Source: Rhodanobacter sp. MP7CTX1 (GTDB taxonomy: Bacteria; Pseudomonadota; Gammaproteobacteria; Xanthomonadales; Rhodanobacteraceae). From it: a stretch of DNA of 64,000 nucleotides. The DNA lies in NCBI RefSeq assembly GCF_014205795.1, contig NZ_JACHCN010000002.1:1-64000 (forward strand), in the 5' to 3' direction. This document shows, in pieces, positions 43,953-53,589 of this stretch. The notes under the pieces were generated by a model, which saw nothing but the letters and a program-made list of their open reading frames with translations, ran no database searches and was not told the DNA's origin. Each line of letters begins with the position of its first letter. Position 1 is the first letter of the stretch. The translations under genes and the position numbers were made by a program.

Positions 43953-45161
43953 ATGCGAGAGCTCTTTCGTGCTGTATCTGGAGCACATCCGTTGAGCACG
44001 CCCAGCAGGATCCCCCTGTTGGTAGCGCAGCTGCCCGATACCGATGCATTGATTCCTTATTTACGACAGATCGATGCCAATCGCTGGTATACCAACTTTG
44101 GCCCGTTGGCCATGCAGCTCGAGCAACGCTTCGCTGCGAGCTTTGCGCCGACACTGACCGCGCCGACCGCTATTACCGCAGCCAGCGGCACCGCCGGCCT
44201 CGAACTGGTGCTGGGTGCACTGGAGCTCCCGCCCGGATCCAGCGTACTGCTGCCGGCACTGACTTTCGTTGCCACCGCTACCGCGGTGATCCGTGCCGGC
44301 TATCAGCCACTGATCGGCGACGTCGACGCATCGACCTGGCTGCTTACGCCAGAGACCGCACGCGAATATGCCGCAAACCATCGCGTCGCTGCCGTGATGC
44401 CAGTGGCTACTTTCGGTAATCCACAGGATGTCGAAGCCTGGGATGCGTTCGTCGTCGACACCGGCATACCTGTCGTGATCGATGCCGCCGGCGCGTATGG
44501 TAATCAACGCATCGGCCGCTATTGCCATGTCGTTTTCAGCTTGCACGCGACCAAGGCGCTGGCCGCCGGCGAAGGCGGGCTGGTTGTGAGCTACGACACC
44601 GAGCTGGCCGCACGGGTACGTCGACTCAGCAATTTCGGCATTGACCTGGAGCGCGGCAGTCAGGTTTTTGTCGCCGGCGAAAACGGCAAGCTCAGCGAAT
44701 ACCATGCCGCCGTCGCGCATGCCGCACTGGATCAGTGGCCGGTCATGGTCGAACGGCGACGCGCCGTGCAGGCGCGCTATCACTACGTATTGCAGCGCCA
44801 TTGCCCGGACCTGGGCATGCAGCGCCGGCCGGAGCATGGCATCTACCCCATCCTGGTCGGCCTGTTGCCACCCGGATTGCGCGCGGGCGACCTACAACCG
44901 CACCTGCTGTCTCGCGGCATAGAAACACGCCAGTGGTACTGCCCCACGCTGGACCGTCACCCGGCGTTCGCCGCATACGCCGCCGGCCCGCTGCCGGTAG
45001 CGCACGACCTGGCTGAACGGCTATTGGGACTGCCGTTCTTCATCGATATCGACGAGACGCAAATGCAACGCGTCGGCGCCGCGATGGCCGAGCTGGTTCC
45101 TGCTGAATCGACTGCCTGCGATTCAATCCGCGCTGAATTCAAGCATGAGGTACACGCATGA
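43953..45161 (+). CDS. DegT/DnrJ/EryC1/StrS-family sugar aminotransferase
   Basis: 402 residues, PLP-dependent fold type I. The cofactor lysine is in FSLHATKALAAGEGG, with the VLLPALTFVATATAVIRAGY segment that marks nucleotide-sugar aminotransferases. It probably makes a dTDP- or UDP-amino sugar, for example a viosamine-like residue, for flagellin. An in-frame TTG at 43992 with TGGAG 8 nt ahead is an alternative start nearer the family N-terminus. It is coupled by ATGA to the acyltransferase gene. The substrate is not readable from sequence. Confidence 0.9.
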   Translation: MRELFRAVSGAHPLSTPSRIPLLVAQLPDTDALIPYLRQIDANRWYTNFGPLAMQLEQRFAASFAPTLTAPTAITAASGTAGLELVLGALELPPGSSVLLPALTFVATATAVIRAGYQPLIGDVDASTWLLTPETAREYAANHRVAAVMPVATFGNPQDVEAWDAFVVDTGIPVVIDAAGAYGNQRIGRYCHVVFSLHATKALAAGEGGLVVSYDTELAARVRRLSNFGIDLERGSQVFVAGENGKLSEYHAAVAHAALDQWPVMVERRRAVQARYHYVLQRHCPDLGMQRRPEHGIYPILVGLLPPGLRAGDLQPHLLSRGIETRQWYCPTLDRHPAFAAYAAGPLPVAHDLAERLLGLPFFIDIDETQMQRVGAAMAELVPAESTACDSIRAEFKHEVHA

Positions 45162-45730
45162 GCCTGATCAATCCAGCCTCGTTCGGCTTTCGCCAACTCG
45201 GCCGCAACGTGCGTATTTATTCTGGCGCCAAGATCATCGGCGCAGAATTCATCACGCTGGGCGACAACGTGATCATTGATGATTTCGTGCTGATCTATGC
45301 GCGGGCGCCGACGATCATCGGCAGCCACGTGCATATCGCTTCGTTCTGCTCGCTCGTCGGTGGTGGCGAGCTGCGCATAGGTGATTTCTGCTCATTGTCT
45401 TCGGGCGTGCGCGTGCTCACTGGCTCGGATGATTTCCTCGGCGGCGGCCTGACCAATTCGACTATCCCGACGGAATTTCGACACGTGACGCGCTCGCACG
45501 TACACATCGGTCGCCACGCGATGATCGGCGTCAATACCGTGCTGTTGCCAGGCGTCAGCATCGGCGAGGGCGCCGCGGTTGGCGCCGGCAGCTTGGTGAA
45601 CCGCGAGCTGGCGCCATGGGGAGTCTATGTTGGCAGTCCCGCACGACAGCTTCGCGAGCGACCGAGCGAGCAGGTCCTCGCACAGGAAGTCGCGCTGCAA
45701 GCAGCCCACCCCTTTCAATGCATTGCATGA
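45158..45730 (+). CDS. Hexapeptide-repeat acyltransferase (WbbJ/CatB-like)
   Basis: 190 residues of left-handed beta-helix repeats (ITLGDNVIIDDFVLI, IGRHAMIGVNTVLLPGVSIG, GAAVGAGSLV). The family acetylates or acylates sugar hydroxyls or amines from CoA donors. Sitting between a sugar aminotransferase and a glycosyltransferase, it likely N- or O-acylates the amino sugar before transfer to flagellin. ATGA overlap with the upstream gene. Confidence 0.9.
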   Translation: MSLINPASFGFRQLGRNVRIYSGAKIIGAEFITLGDNVIIDDFVLIYARAPTIIGSHVHIASFCSLVGGGELRIGDFCSLSSGVRVLTGSDDFLGGGLTNSTIPTEFRHVTRSHVHIGRHAMIGVNTVLLPGVSIGEGAAVGAGSLVNRELAPWGVYVGSPARQLRERPSEQVLAQEVALQAAHPFQCIA

Positions 45731-45781
45731 GCGCCTTCTTCGGCGCAATGCGTCGCCACGTCACTACTTGAAGAGTCATCC

Positions 45782-48700
45782 ATGAGCGGACCGGAACCAT
45801 CGATCCAGCAGATCCAGCAGATCCAGCTGTCGCAGGCACAACAACGCATCGAGCTGATGCAGCAATTCTTCAACGAGCACGGCCTGCGCGAGAAGGCACG
45901 CCTGCGCAGCGACGACCCGACTCGGCTGCAACGCATTCGCGCAAGCGCCGACTATGCCGCGGCTTATGCCGAGCAACCGCTGATCTCAATCATCGTGCCG
46001 ACCTATAACCGGGCGAAGATCATTATCGAGCGCACCTTGCCCAGCGTATTGCGCCAGGAGTATTCCCACTGGGAGCTGTTGATCGTCGGTGACTGCATGG
46101 ACGAAGCGCAGGCAGCATTGCTGCGCGATGCCGCCGCTACCGATCCACGCGTGCATTTCCACAATCTCAAGCGTCGCGGCAACTATCCGACGATGAAGGG
46201 ACCCCTGTGGTATGTCGCGGGCACGAAGCCGATGAACTTCGGCCTGCGCTGCGCACGTGGTGCCTGGATCGCCCATCTAGACGACGATGACGAGTTCATG
46301 CCGGAGCATCTGTCGACACTGCTTCGCGCCGCACAAAACCAGCGCAGCGAATGGGCGCACAGCCAGGTGCGATTTATCGATGATCACGGCAACGAGCAGG
46401 GCCTGGTGGGTAGCGACATGCCCGCTCACGGCGTCATCTCGCGCATCGGTAGCCTCTATCACGCCGGGTTGAAGACGTTTCGCTACAACGCCGGCTGCTG
46501 GAAATACTTCTACCCAGGCGACTGGGACCTATGGGAACGCCTGTTGCAGATGGGTGTGAGTCACACCCATCTGCAACAGGCTACGGCGATCCACCACGGT
46601 GACTATTTTCGCAGCGACGTAGCCAGTGACACGAGCGGCCTGGCGATCAGTTTTGTGCCACGCGTACTCAGCCCGGCCGAACTCTATCGTCAGTGGCTGG
46701 AACCGATGCGACTGGGGAACACGCAGCTGAAGGTGCAGGAGACGCGCCAGGATCTGTGCCGGGTACATGTGGTGGTGATCGATGCCGTCGGCGATACGAT
46801 CGGCCTGCAACGCAGCCTGTCCAGCTTGAGCGCACAGCAACATCGGCGACTCAGCATAAGCGTGCTGTCGGTCGACGACCCTACCCTCGCCCAGGGCATC
46901 GCGTTGCATCCGCTGCGTAACGACTGGACCGCGCAACTCAATGAGCTGGTGCGCGACAACCACGCCGAGTGGCTGCTTCCGCTGTACGCCGGCGACGAAC
47001 TGGCTGAACACGCGCTGCTGCTGTTGGCCGAACGCGTTGCCGCACAGCCTGAACTGGCCTGTTGCTATGTGGATGAAGATCTCTGCGACAGCAATGGCTA
47101 CGAGCAGCCTCTATTCAAACCCGACTTCAATCTCGACCTTCTGCGCAGCTATCCCTACATCGGGCGCACGCTGGCGATGAGCCGGGAGGCCCTGCTCGCA
47201 CTGGATGGGCTGAACGCGGACTTCGATCAGCTTGCCCACTGCGACTTCATGTTCCGGGTGACCGAGCGCTACGGGTCGCCTGCCATCGGCCATATTGCAG
47301 AAGTGCTTTATCACGCCAGCCTGCCGTATCCGCAATGGCTGGCGTCGACCGCAGTGCAGAACCATTCGGCGGCGGTTGTCAGCGCGCATCTGCAGCGGCT
47401 CGAGATCGCGCATGACATGCTGCCGGGCCCGGTACCCGGCATGAATCGCGTGCGCTATCTGCATGCGCAGCAACCGCTGGTTTCGATCATTATCCCGACC
47501 CGCGATCAGATGCCCATACTCAATGGCCTGATCGACAGCCTGCTGGCCAAGACGAGCTACTTGAACTACGAGCTGCTGATCGTCGACAACGACAGCCAGG
47601 AGCCTGCCGCCTGCGCTTATCTGGACGGCATCGAGCGATTGCAGAGCGAGCAGCTGCGCGTACTGCGCTACCCACATCCGTTCAATTATTCGGCGATCAA
47701 CAATTTCGCCGCCGCGCAGGCGCGCGGCGAGTACCTGATCCTGCTCAACAACGATACGGCGGTACTGCACGAGGACTGGATCGACGCGCTGCTCAATCAC
47801 GCCCAGCGACCGGAGGTCGGCATTGTCGGCGCCAAGCTGCACTATCCGGATGGCCGCATCCAGCACGGAGGTGTGGTGCTTGGGCTGCGCGGCCCCGCTG
47901 ATCATCCTTTCAACGGTGAAGCGATGGATGCCACCGGATACATGCACAGGCTGCAGGTGGATCAGAACTACACTGCCGTCACCGCCGCCTGCCTGATGAT
48001 CCGCAAGTCGGTCTACGACGATTTGGGTGGCCTGGACGAGCAGGACTTCAAGGTCTCCTACAACGACGTGGACCTGTGCCTCAAGGCGCATCGGGCTGGC
48101 TACCTGACGGTGTGGACACCGTATGCGCGACTCCTGCATCTGGGCAGCGTCAGTCAGGCCAACGTCGACAAGACGGCGCAAGAAGCCAAGCAAAAGCGCT
48201 TCCAGAGCGAGCAGCAAGCGATGTACCGCAAGTGGCTGCCGCTGCTGGCGCGCGACCCGGCATATAACCACAACCTCAGCCTGGATGGCCACGGCTTCGA
48301 CCTCGACCAGCGTCGAAGTGTGGCCTGGCAGCCCTTCAGCAAGCCCTCGGCGCCGCGCATCTACGGCGTGGCCGCCGATGCCAATGGCTGTGGACATTAC
48401 CGGGTGCGCCAGCCACTGCTGTCGATGCAACGCGAGGATATTGCCGAGGGTGTCATCGCCGATGCGCATCTCACGCCAATCTACATGGAGCGCTTCGCAC
48501 CCGACACTATCGTCCTGCAGCGCCAGCTGACCGATGAACAGCTCAACATCATGCGCGGCTACAAGGACTTCGTCGGCGCATTCAAAGTTTACGAGCTGGA
48601 CGACTACCTTCCTCAAGTGCCGATCAAAAGCGCGTTCCACAAGACCATGCCCAAGGATGTGCTCAAGGTGATTCGCAAAGCCGTCGCGATGACCGATCGC

Positions 48701-49333
48701 TTCGTCGTCTCCACTGAGGCGCTGGCCGAGCAATTCGCCGGCCTGCACGAAGATATCCGGGTGGTCCCCAACCGATTGCCCGTCAATTGGTGGGGGGATG
48801 TCAGTAGCCAGCGTCGAACCAGCAAGAAGCCGCGCGTTGGCTGGGGCGGCGGAGCGAGTCATCGTGGTGATCTGGAACTCATCGCCGAAGTGGTCCGCGA
48901 CTTGGCCGACGAAGTCGAATGGGTATTCTTCGGCATGTGCCCGGACAAGCTGCGTCCCTATGTGCACGAGTTTCATCCGGGCGTCCCCATCGAGGAATAC
49001 CCGGCCAAGCTGGCGTCGCTCAACCTCGACCTTGCGCTGGCTCCGCTGGAAGCAAATATCTTCAATGCCTGCAAAAGCAACCTGCGCCTGCTTGAGTACG
49101 GGGCCTGCGGATTTCCCGTCATCTGCAGCGACATCGTCTGCTATCAGAACGAGCTGCCAGTGACCCGGGTGAAGAACCGCTACAAGGATTGGATGACTTC
49201 GATCCGCATGCACCTGGACGACATGGACGCCACGGCCAAATCCGGCAACGCATTGCGCGACGCAGTACGTCGGGACTGGATGCTGACGCAAGACAAGCTG
49301 CTCGACTGGCGCAGCGCCTGGCTTCCGAGCTAA
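45782..49333 (+). CDS. Giant multi-domain glycosyltransferase, likely flagellin glycosyltransferase
   Basis: 1183 residues with four modules. A GT2 domain (about 60-290: PLISIIVPTYNR, DDDDEFM near 163). A degenerate GT2 domain (about 325-545: LPLYAGDELAEHAL, CCYVDEDLCDSNG). A second full GT2 domain (about 560-820: LVSIIIPTRDQM, NNDTA near 656). A C-terminal GT4/GT1-like domain (about 860-1183: GCGHYRVRQPLL, GWGGGASHRGD, LEYGACGFPVICSD). No signal peptide, so cytoplasmic, as flagellin glycosylation is. Size and place next to fliC recall Fgt proteins of Pseudomonas. It contains a 41-nt perfect palindrome near codon 260. Confidence 0.9.
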   Translation: MSGPEPSIQQIQQIQLSQAQQRIELMQQFFNEHGLREKARLRSDDPTRLQRIRASADYAAAYAEQPLISIIVPTYNRAKIIIERTLPSVLRQEYSHWELLIVGDCMDEAQAALLRDAAATDPRVHFHNLKRRGNYPTMKGPLWYVAGTKPMNFGLRCARGAWIAHLDDDDEFMPEHLSTLLRAAQNQRSEWAHSQVRFIDDHGNEQGLVGSDMPAHGVISRIGSLYHAGLKTFRYNAGCWKYFYPGDWDLWERLLQMGVSHTHLQQATAIHHGDYFRSDVASDTSGLAISFVPRVLSPAELYRQWLEPMRLGNTQLKVQETRQDLCRVHVVVIDAVGDTIGLQRSLSSLSAQQHRRLSISVLSVDDPTLAQGIALHPLRNDWTAQLNELVRDNHAEWLLPLYAGDELAEHALLLLAERVAAQPELACCYVDEDLCDSNGYEQPLFKPDFNLDLLRSYPYIGRTLAMSREALLALDGLNADFDQLAHCDFMFRVTERYGSPAIGHIAEVLYHASLPYPQWLASTAVQNHSAAVVSAHLQRLEIAHDMLPGPVPGMNRVRYLHAQQPLVSIIIPTRDQMPILNGLIDSLLAKTSYLNYELLIVDNDSQEPAACAYLDGIERLQSEQLRVLRYPHPFNYSAINNFAAAQARGEYLILLNNDTAVLHEDWIDALLNHAQRPEVGIVGAKLHYPDGRIQHGGVVLGLRGPADHPFNGEAMDATGYMHRLQVDQNYTAVTAACLMIRKSVYDDLGGLDEQDFKVSYNDVDLCLKAHRAGYLTVWTPYARLLHLGSVSQANVDKTAQEAKQKRFQSEQQAMYRKWLPLLARDPAYNHNLSLDGHGFDLDQRRSVAWQPFSKPSAPRIYGVAADANGCGHYRVRQPLLSMQREDIAEGVIADAHLTPIYMERFAPDTIVLQRQLTDEQLNIMRGYKDFVGAFKVYELDDYLPQVPIKSAFHKTMPKDVLKVIRKAVAMTDRFVVSTEALAEQFAGLHEDIRVVPNRLPVNWWGDVSSQRRTSKKPRVGWGGGASHRGDLELIAEVVRDLADEVEWVFFGMCPDKLRPYVHEFHPGVPIEEYPAKLASLNLDLALAPLEANIFNACKSNLRLLEYGACGFPVICSDIVCYQNELPVTRVKNRYKDWMTSIRMHLDDMDATAKSGNALRDAVRRDWMLTQDKLLDWRSAWLPS
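46540..46580. repeat. 41-nt perfect palindrome inside the glycosyltransferase gene
   Basis: Twenty bases (46540-46559) are exactly repeated in reverse complement at 46561-46580 with a single G between. It encodes in frame RLLQMGVSHTHLQQA near residue 260, between the first and second GT modules. Such length and perfection are far beyond chance for coding sequence. Confidence 0.97.
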
Positions 49334-49355
49334 GCGAGGGGCTCGCATCGAGAGC

Positions 49356-49395
49356 AAAAATTAGCCCCGGCGTATCGCTACGCCGGGGCTTTTTC
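49356..49395. terminator. Bidirectional Rho-independent terminator
   Basis: AGCCCCGGCG pairs with CGCCGGGGCT around an 8-nt loop, with TTTTT after it on the plus strand and AATTTTT after it on the minus strand. It separates the convergent glycosyltransferase gene and flgL. Confidence 0.93.
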
Positions 49396-49437
49396 TCTAG
49401 GAGCGACACGCGAACTGAGCCGCCATTTGCATGACTA

Positions 49438-50676
49438 TCAATGTATGTAGTTGAACAGGGTCAGTCCCTGGACCTTGGCAAACACCTGCTGCGATGCCTG
49501 AAGTGCGGTCGATTGCAGCGAAAGGTTGCTGATCGCCGTGGCCATGTCCACGTTTTGCACATCCGACAGCGCGCTTTGGTACGTCACGCTGAGTCCGGAG
49601 TCGCTGGTCTGCTGATCTTGCAACGTGTCCATCCGGCTACCCACCGAAACCTGCGTGCTGTTGACGCTGCTCATCGCCTGATTGAGCGACTCGAGCTGAC
49701 GGTTCATGGTGTTGACGAACGCGGTGGAACTGCCGCCACTCTGCAGCGCGCTGATCATATTGTTGAGCGTGGTGAATACGTCCTGGTTATTCGAGCCGGT
49801 ATCGGCCTGCACGTTCATCGTGTCGCCCGCCGCCGGGGTACCGCTCATGGTGACCGAGACGCCGTTGAAACTGATGCTGCCGCCGTCCTGATAGGTACCG
49901 GTGATCGGGTTGCCGCTGGCGTCAGTGACCGGATTGCCGGCACTGTCTGTCACTGCGTACGTGCCGCCGGCTCCAAACGTGATCGTGTCGTTGACTGGTC
50001 CGGCGGCGTTCGCCGCACTCCAGGCACTGGTATCGGTCACGCTGTTGGCACCCACGACCAACGTGCCGGTGTTGCTGGCGGGGGCAGTCGCCACGAACGA
50101 GCCGTTGCCCGCGGCAAGATTCATGAACACCGAGCTGCCGGGATCGGCATTGGCCACCTGCAGGCCCTCCCCGATCGACGTATACGCTTGCTGGTCATTG
50201 CCGGCGTAACTGACGGACCCATTGGCGCTCTGCACGAACGGCGTGGTCGTCGTACTGGTGCCCGCAAACAGCGCCATGCCATTGGCATCGCTGGTGTTGG
50301 CCAATTGCACCAGCGAGTTACGCATCTGCGTCAACTGGGTCGCCATATCGCTCATATCGCCGGACGACATCGAGCCATTGATGGACCCCAAAGCAAGGTC
50401 GTTCACGCCGTTGAGCAAGTTGCTGACGGAGCTCAGAGTGTTGGTCTCGGTCGACAACCGAGTATTGGCGCTGCCGATGTTGTTCGCGAACCCGGTGTTT
50501 TCCGCCAGGATATGGTTGAGCCCGACAATCTGCGATGCGCCGACCGGATTGTCGGACGCGACGTTGATGGCCTTGCTGGAGCTGACCTGGTTCTGGGTGT
50601 TGGCGAGCTCCGCCTCCTGGTTCAACATGGTGTTCAGCGATTGCTGGTACATCCAGCTCGTCGAGATACGCATCAT
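49438..50676 (-). CDS. flgL: Hook-filament junction protein FlgL
   Basis: 412 residues. Flagellin-like N-terminus (RISTSWMYQQSLNTMLNQEAELANTQNQ, read in shorter parts) and C-terminus (ALSDVQNVDMATAISNLSLQ) around a variable middle. AGGACGG precedes two in-tandem ATGs. It ends the flg run and faces the bidirectional terminator. Confidence 0.95.
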   Translation of the reverse strand: MMRISTSWMYQQSLNTMLNQEAELANTQNQVSSSKAINVASDNPVGASQIVGLNHILAENTGFANNIGSANTRLSTETNTLSSVSNLLNGVNDLALGSINGSMSSGDMSDMATQLTQMRNSLVQLANTSDANGMALFAGTSTTTTPFVQSANGSVSYAGNDQQAYTSIGEGLQVANADPGSSVFMNLAAGNGSFVATAPASNTGTLVVGANSVTDTSAWSAANAAGPVNDTITFGAGGTYAVTDSAGNPVTDASGNPITGTYQDGGSISFNGVSVTMSGTPAAGDTMNVQADTGSNNQDVFTTLNNMISALQSGGSSTAFVNTMNRQLESLNQAMSSVNSTQVSVGSRMDTLQDQQTSDSGLSVTYQSALSDVQNVDMATAISNLSLQSTALQASQQVFAKVQGLTLFNYIH

Positions 50677-50678
50677 GA

Positions 50679-52574
50679 TTAGCCGTCCTGTAACGCAGTG
50701 ATCAGACTGGTGAAAAGCTGCTGCGCGGTGGAGATCACCTGCGCCGAGGCCTGATAGGCCTGTTGAAACTGCACCAGGTTCGCGGCTTCCTGATTGATGT
50801 TGACGCCTGCGACGCTCTGCTGACTGCTTTGCGCCTGGTTGAATAGATTGGTCTGTGTGGTCAGGTCGGAGGCAGCCTGACTACCAGCGGTTCCGATCTG
50901 CGTCGTGAGGTTCGCGTAGCTGTTCACGATCGACGTCTTTCCGCCATTGAGCACACCGACATCGGACAGTCCCGCCAGCGACAGCGCGTTCGAGTTGCCA
51001 TTGAGTCCGTTGGTGTTGGCCGCCACGCTGAAACTGTCGCCACTGGCGGGGGTACCGCTCAGGGTCAGGCTCCAACCATCGGCGGTAATCGGCTGACCGG
51101 CGGTAAACGTACCGGTCGTTGTATTGCCGTTGCCATCGGTAACGGTATAGGCACCGCCCGCACCAAACTTCACGCTGGCACCGGCAAGCAGGTTGGCGTT
51201 CGTCGCATTGCTGACGCTGATCGAACCGACCTTGCCCGTTCCGGTATTCGCGCTGGCGGCCGTCGCCGTCAACGCGGATGCGGCTGCAATGCCGTTGGGA
51301 TCGGTCATGCTTACCGTCAGCGAGTTGGCAGCGTTGCGGGTGGGTTGGATCTCGTAGCTGTCACCCTTTTGCGCCGTGCCGGAGACACCGAAAGTCAAAC
51401 CATCGGCCGATAGCGAGCCGTCGGGATTGGCCGTCAACGGTACGCTTTGCCCACCCGTCGTGCTCAGACTCCAACCGTTGGTGCCGGTGCCGGTTCCGGT
51501 GTAGCTCAAAATGTAATCGGAGCTGGTCAGCTGGGAAACGTCGCTGACCGATGCTGTTACCGTTGCCCCGCCTGTCGAGTTGTTGCTCGACGGCAGCACG
51601 GCTGGCAAGCCCACGCTGAAAATCGGTTGACCCTGCTTGCCATTCAGATCCAGCCCCTGTGCCTGCTGCCCGTTGACGCTGGAGGCGAGTGCGATCGCCG
51701 ACTGGCCCAGCGCATTCTGCGCCGGTTCGAGAACGTTGCTGCGATAGTTGATCAGCGCACCCAGCGTGCCACCGGTGAGCTGCGATGTGATGTCGTTGCC
51801 GGCGCTGTCGAAAACGTCGGTACTGGTCGGATCGTACTGATTGCTTCCCGCCGACAGTGCGTAGGATTGCGTGCCGCTGACCAAGGCCTGGCCGGCGGTC
51901 GTATAGACGCTGACCGAGCCATTGCTCTCGGTCACCGCGGACATGCCGGTGAGTCCAGCGAGCTGTTGCACCAGGTTGTCGCGCTGATCGAGCAGACTGT
52001 TCGGCGTGCCGCTGGGGTTGGCTTGGCCAATCTGACCGTTGAGTGTCGCGATTTGTGAGGCCAGGTTGTTGATGCTGGTAACGGTACCGCCGATCTGACT
52101 GTTGACCGACGCCGACTGCTGGGTAAGCTGCTGGCCGAGCGTGTTGTATACGCTTGCCACGGAAGTAGCGCCGCCAAGAGTCGCCGAGCGCGTGGATGCC
52201 GCACTCGGCGAACTGGCGACGCTGCTGAAGCCACCGTAGAAATTGTCCAGCGCGGTCTGCAGATTGCCACTGTTGCTCAACAAGCTGTTGAGCGTGCCGG
52301 TCAGACTGCCCATGGTGGTCGCACCCTGCAGGCTGGACGTGCTGCTCCACACGGCGGTGGTCAGGAATTGGCTGTAGGCACGCTGCACGCCAAGCACGTC
52401 CACGCCGCTGCCGATGGTGAACTGGCCACCGCGTTGCGAGATGGCCTCGCTCTGATTCACGCTCTCGTCGCTATAGCCAGGAGTACTGGCATTGGCGATG
52501 TTGTTGCTGACCGTGCTCAGCGCGACCTGCGCCGCGTTGATCCCGGAGATGCCGATACTGAGCATGCTGGACAT
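50679..52574 (-). CDS. flgK: Hook-filament junction protein FlgK
   Basis: 631 residues. The N-terminus LSIGISGINAAQVALSTVSN and NIANASTPGYS is the rod/hook-family signature; the C-terminus GVNINQEAANLVQFQQAYQA closes the axial coiled coil. AAGGA lies 7 nt before the ATG. A 52-nt gap to flgJ holds no gene or clear promoter. Confidence 0.96.
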   Translation of the reverse strand: MSSMLSIGISGINAAQVALSTVSNNIANASTPGYSDESVNQSEAISQRGGQFTIGSGVDVLGVQRAYSQFLTTAVWSSTSSLQGATTMGSLTGTLNSLLSNSGNLQTALDNFYGGFSSVASSPSAASTRSATLGGATSVASVYNTLGQQLTQQSASVNSQIGGTVTSINNLASQIATLNGQIGQANPSGTPNSLLDQRDNLVQQLAGLTGMSAVTESNGSVSVYTTAGQALVSGTQSYALSAGSNQYDPTSTDVFDSAGNDITSQLTGGTLGALINYRSNVLEPAQNALGQSAIALASSVNGQQAQGLDLNGKQGQPIFSVGLPAVLPSSNNSTGGATVTASVSDVSQLTSSDYILSYTGTGTGTNGWSLSTTGGQSVPLTANPDGSLSADGLTFGVSGTAQKGDSYEIQPTRNAANSLTVSMTDPNGIAAASALTATAASANTGTGKVGSISVSNATNANLLAGASVKFGAGGAYTVTDGNGNTTTGTFTAGQPITADGWSLTLSGTPASGDSFSVAANTNGLNGNSNALSLAGLSDVGVLNGGKTSIVNSYANLTTQIGTAGSQAASDLTTQTNLFNQAQSSQQSVAGVNINQEAANLVQFQQAYQASAQVISTAQQLFTSLITALQDG

Positions 52575-52626
52575 GGAGCATTCCTTTTAAACTTAAGCTT
52601 CGGGCGTACCGATGGCATGGGCCATC

Positions 52627-53589
52627 TCAGGGTTTCGGCACGGAAGTCGCGTTCTTGAGCGCATCCAGCGCCTGGCGCATCATCGGGCTGTTCGCGATCG
52701 CGGCCAGCTTGGTCGCATAGTCCGGATCGGTGGCGTAACCGCCGTCCACCAATGCCCATGCATAGCCGAGCACGTCGTCACCGCGGCCAATCGCGTGTGC
52801 ATAGCGGGGATCCTTGCCGATCAGATCGGCATAGTCGGCCAGCGAATCACCCGGTGAGCTATAGGATCGGAACTGCGCCTGCTTGCGCACGGCAATCCCA
52901 TCCTGATACTCCACCGTGGGCACACTGACCTTGGACCCACCCCAGCTGCCGCTGGCCTTGATGCCGAACAAGTTGAAGCTGCTGCTGCCATCCGGATGCG
53001 TGGGCATGTGTTTGCCCCACTGCGTCTCCAGCGCGGCCTGGGCCAGCACGGCGCGCAACGACAAGCCCAGGTGTTTGGCCACAACGCTGGCCTGTGGTGC
53101 CAGCTCGCGCACAAATTGCTCCGCGTCGTCCGGCAACCACGCCAACAAGGCGCGACCTGCCGAGCGCGTCGCATCAGCGACCTCATGCAACCGTTGCCGC
53201 CAGCCGTCCACCAGACCGACCGCACTCGGATCGACCATTCCCTGTTTGGTAGCGCCGATCTGTCCACCGTGGCTGCCAAGCTGACGCACCAGCAGATCGG
53301 CGATACCCAGACCCTTGCCGTGCTGGGAAAGATTGAGCGACAGCTGCTGGTCGAACATGTCGCGCCATTCATTGCCGGCCTGGCTATCGAACATGGAATC
53401 GCCAAAGCTGGCGTTGGCGTCTCGCATCGACTTCAACATCATCTGGGTGAAGATCGATTCGAATTGTTTGGCCACCGCGGGCAACGTGGCGTTGCTGTCG
53501 GATTCGGCCTGATGACGCAGGGCACCGAACCCGGACAGGTCAGTCCAGGTGCTTAAGCTTTGCGCACCCGCCTGGACCACGTCGGCCAT
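52627..53589 (-). CDS. flgJ: Flagellar rod assembly peptidoglycan hydrolase FlgJ
   Basis: 320 residues. N-terminal rod-cap domain (AVAKQFESIFTQMMLKSMRD) and C-terminal glucosaminidase with the catalytic Glu188 (AQAALETQWGKHM, then FNLFGIKAS). It opens the cell wall for the rod. Two-domain form as in other gammaproteobacteria. Overlaps flgI by TGATG. Confidence 0.96.
   Translation of the reverse strand: MADVVQAGAQSLSTWTDLSGFGALRHQAESDSNATLPAVAKQFESIFTQMMLKSMRDANASFGDSMFDSQAGNEWRDMFDQQLSLNLSQHGKGLGIADLLVRQLGSHGGQIGATKQGMVDPSAVGLVDGWRQRLHEVADATRSAGRALLAWLPDDAEQFVRELAPQASVVAKHLGLSLRAVLAQAALETQWGKHMPTHPDGSSSFNLFGIKASGSWGGSKVSVPTVEYQDGIAVRKQAQFRSYSSPGDSLADYADLIGKDPRYAHAIGRGDDVLGYAWALVDGGYATDPDYATKLAAIANSPMMRQALDALKNATSVPKP

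Noticed and set aside
47111..49357. 748-codon open frame opposite the glycosyltransferase gene
   Set aside because: High-GC antisense shadow; no family motifs, while the plus-strand frame has clear GT signatures.
49441..50682. 413-codon plus-strand frame opposite flgL
   Set aside because: Mirror of flgL codon bias with His/Arg/Gly-rich composition and no recognisable domain.
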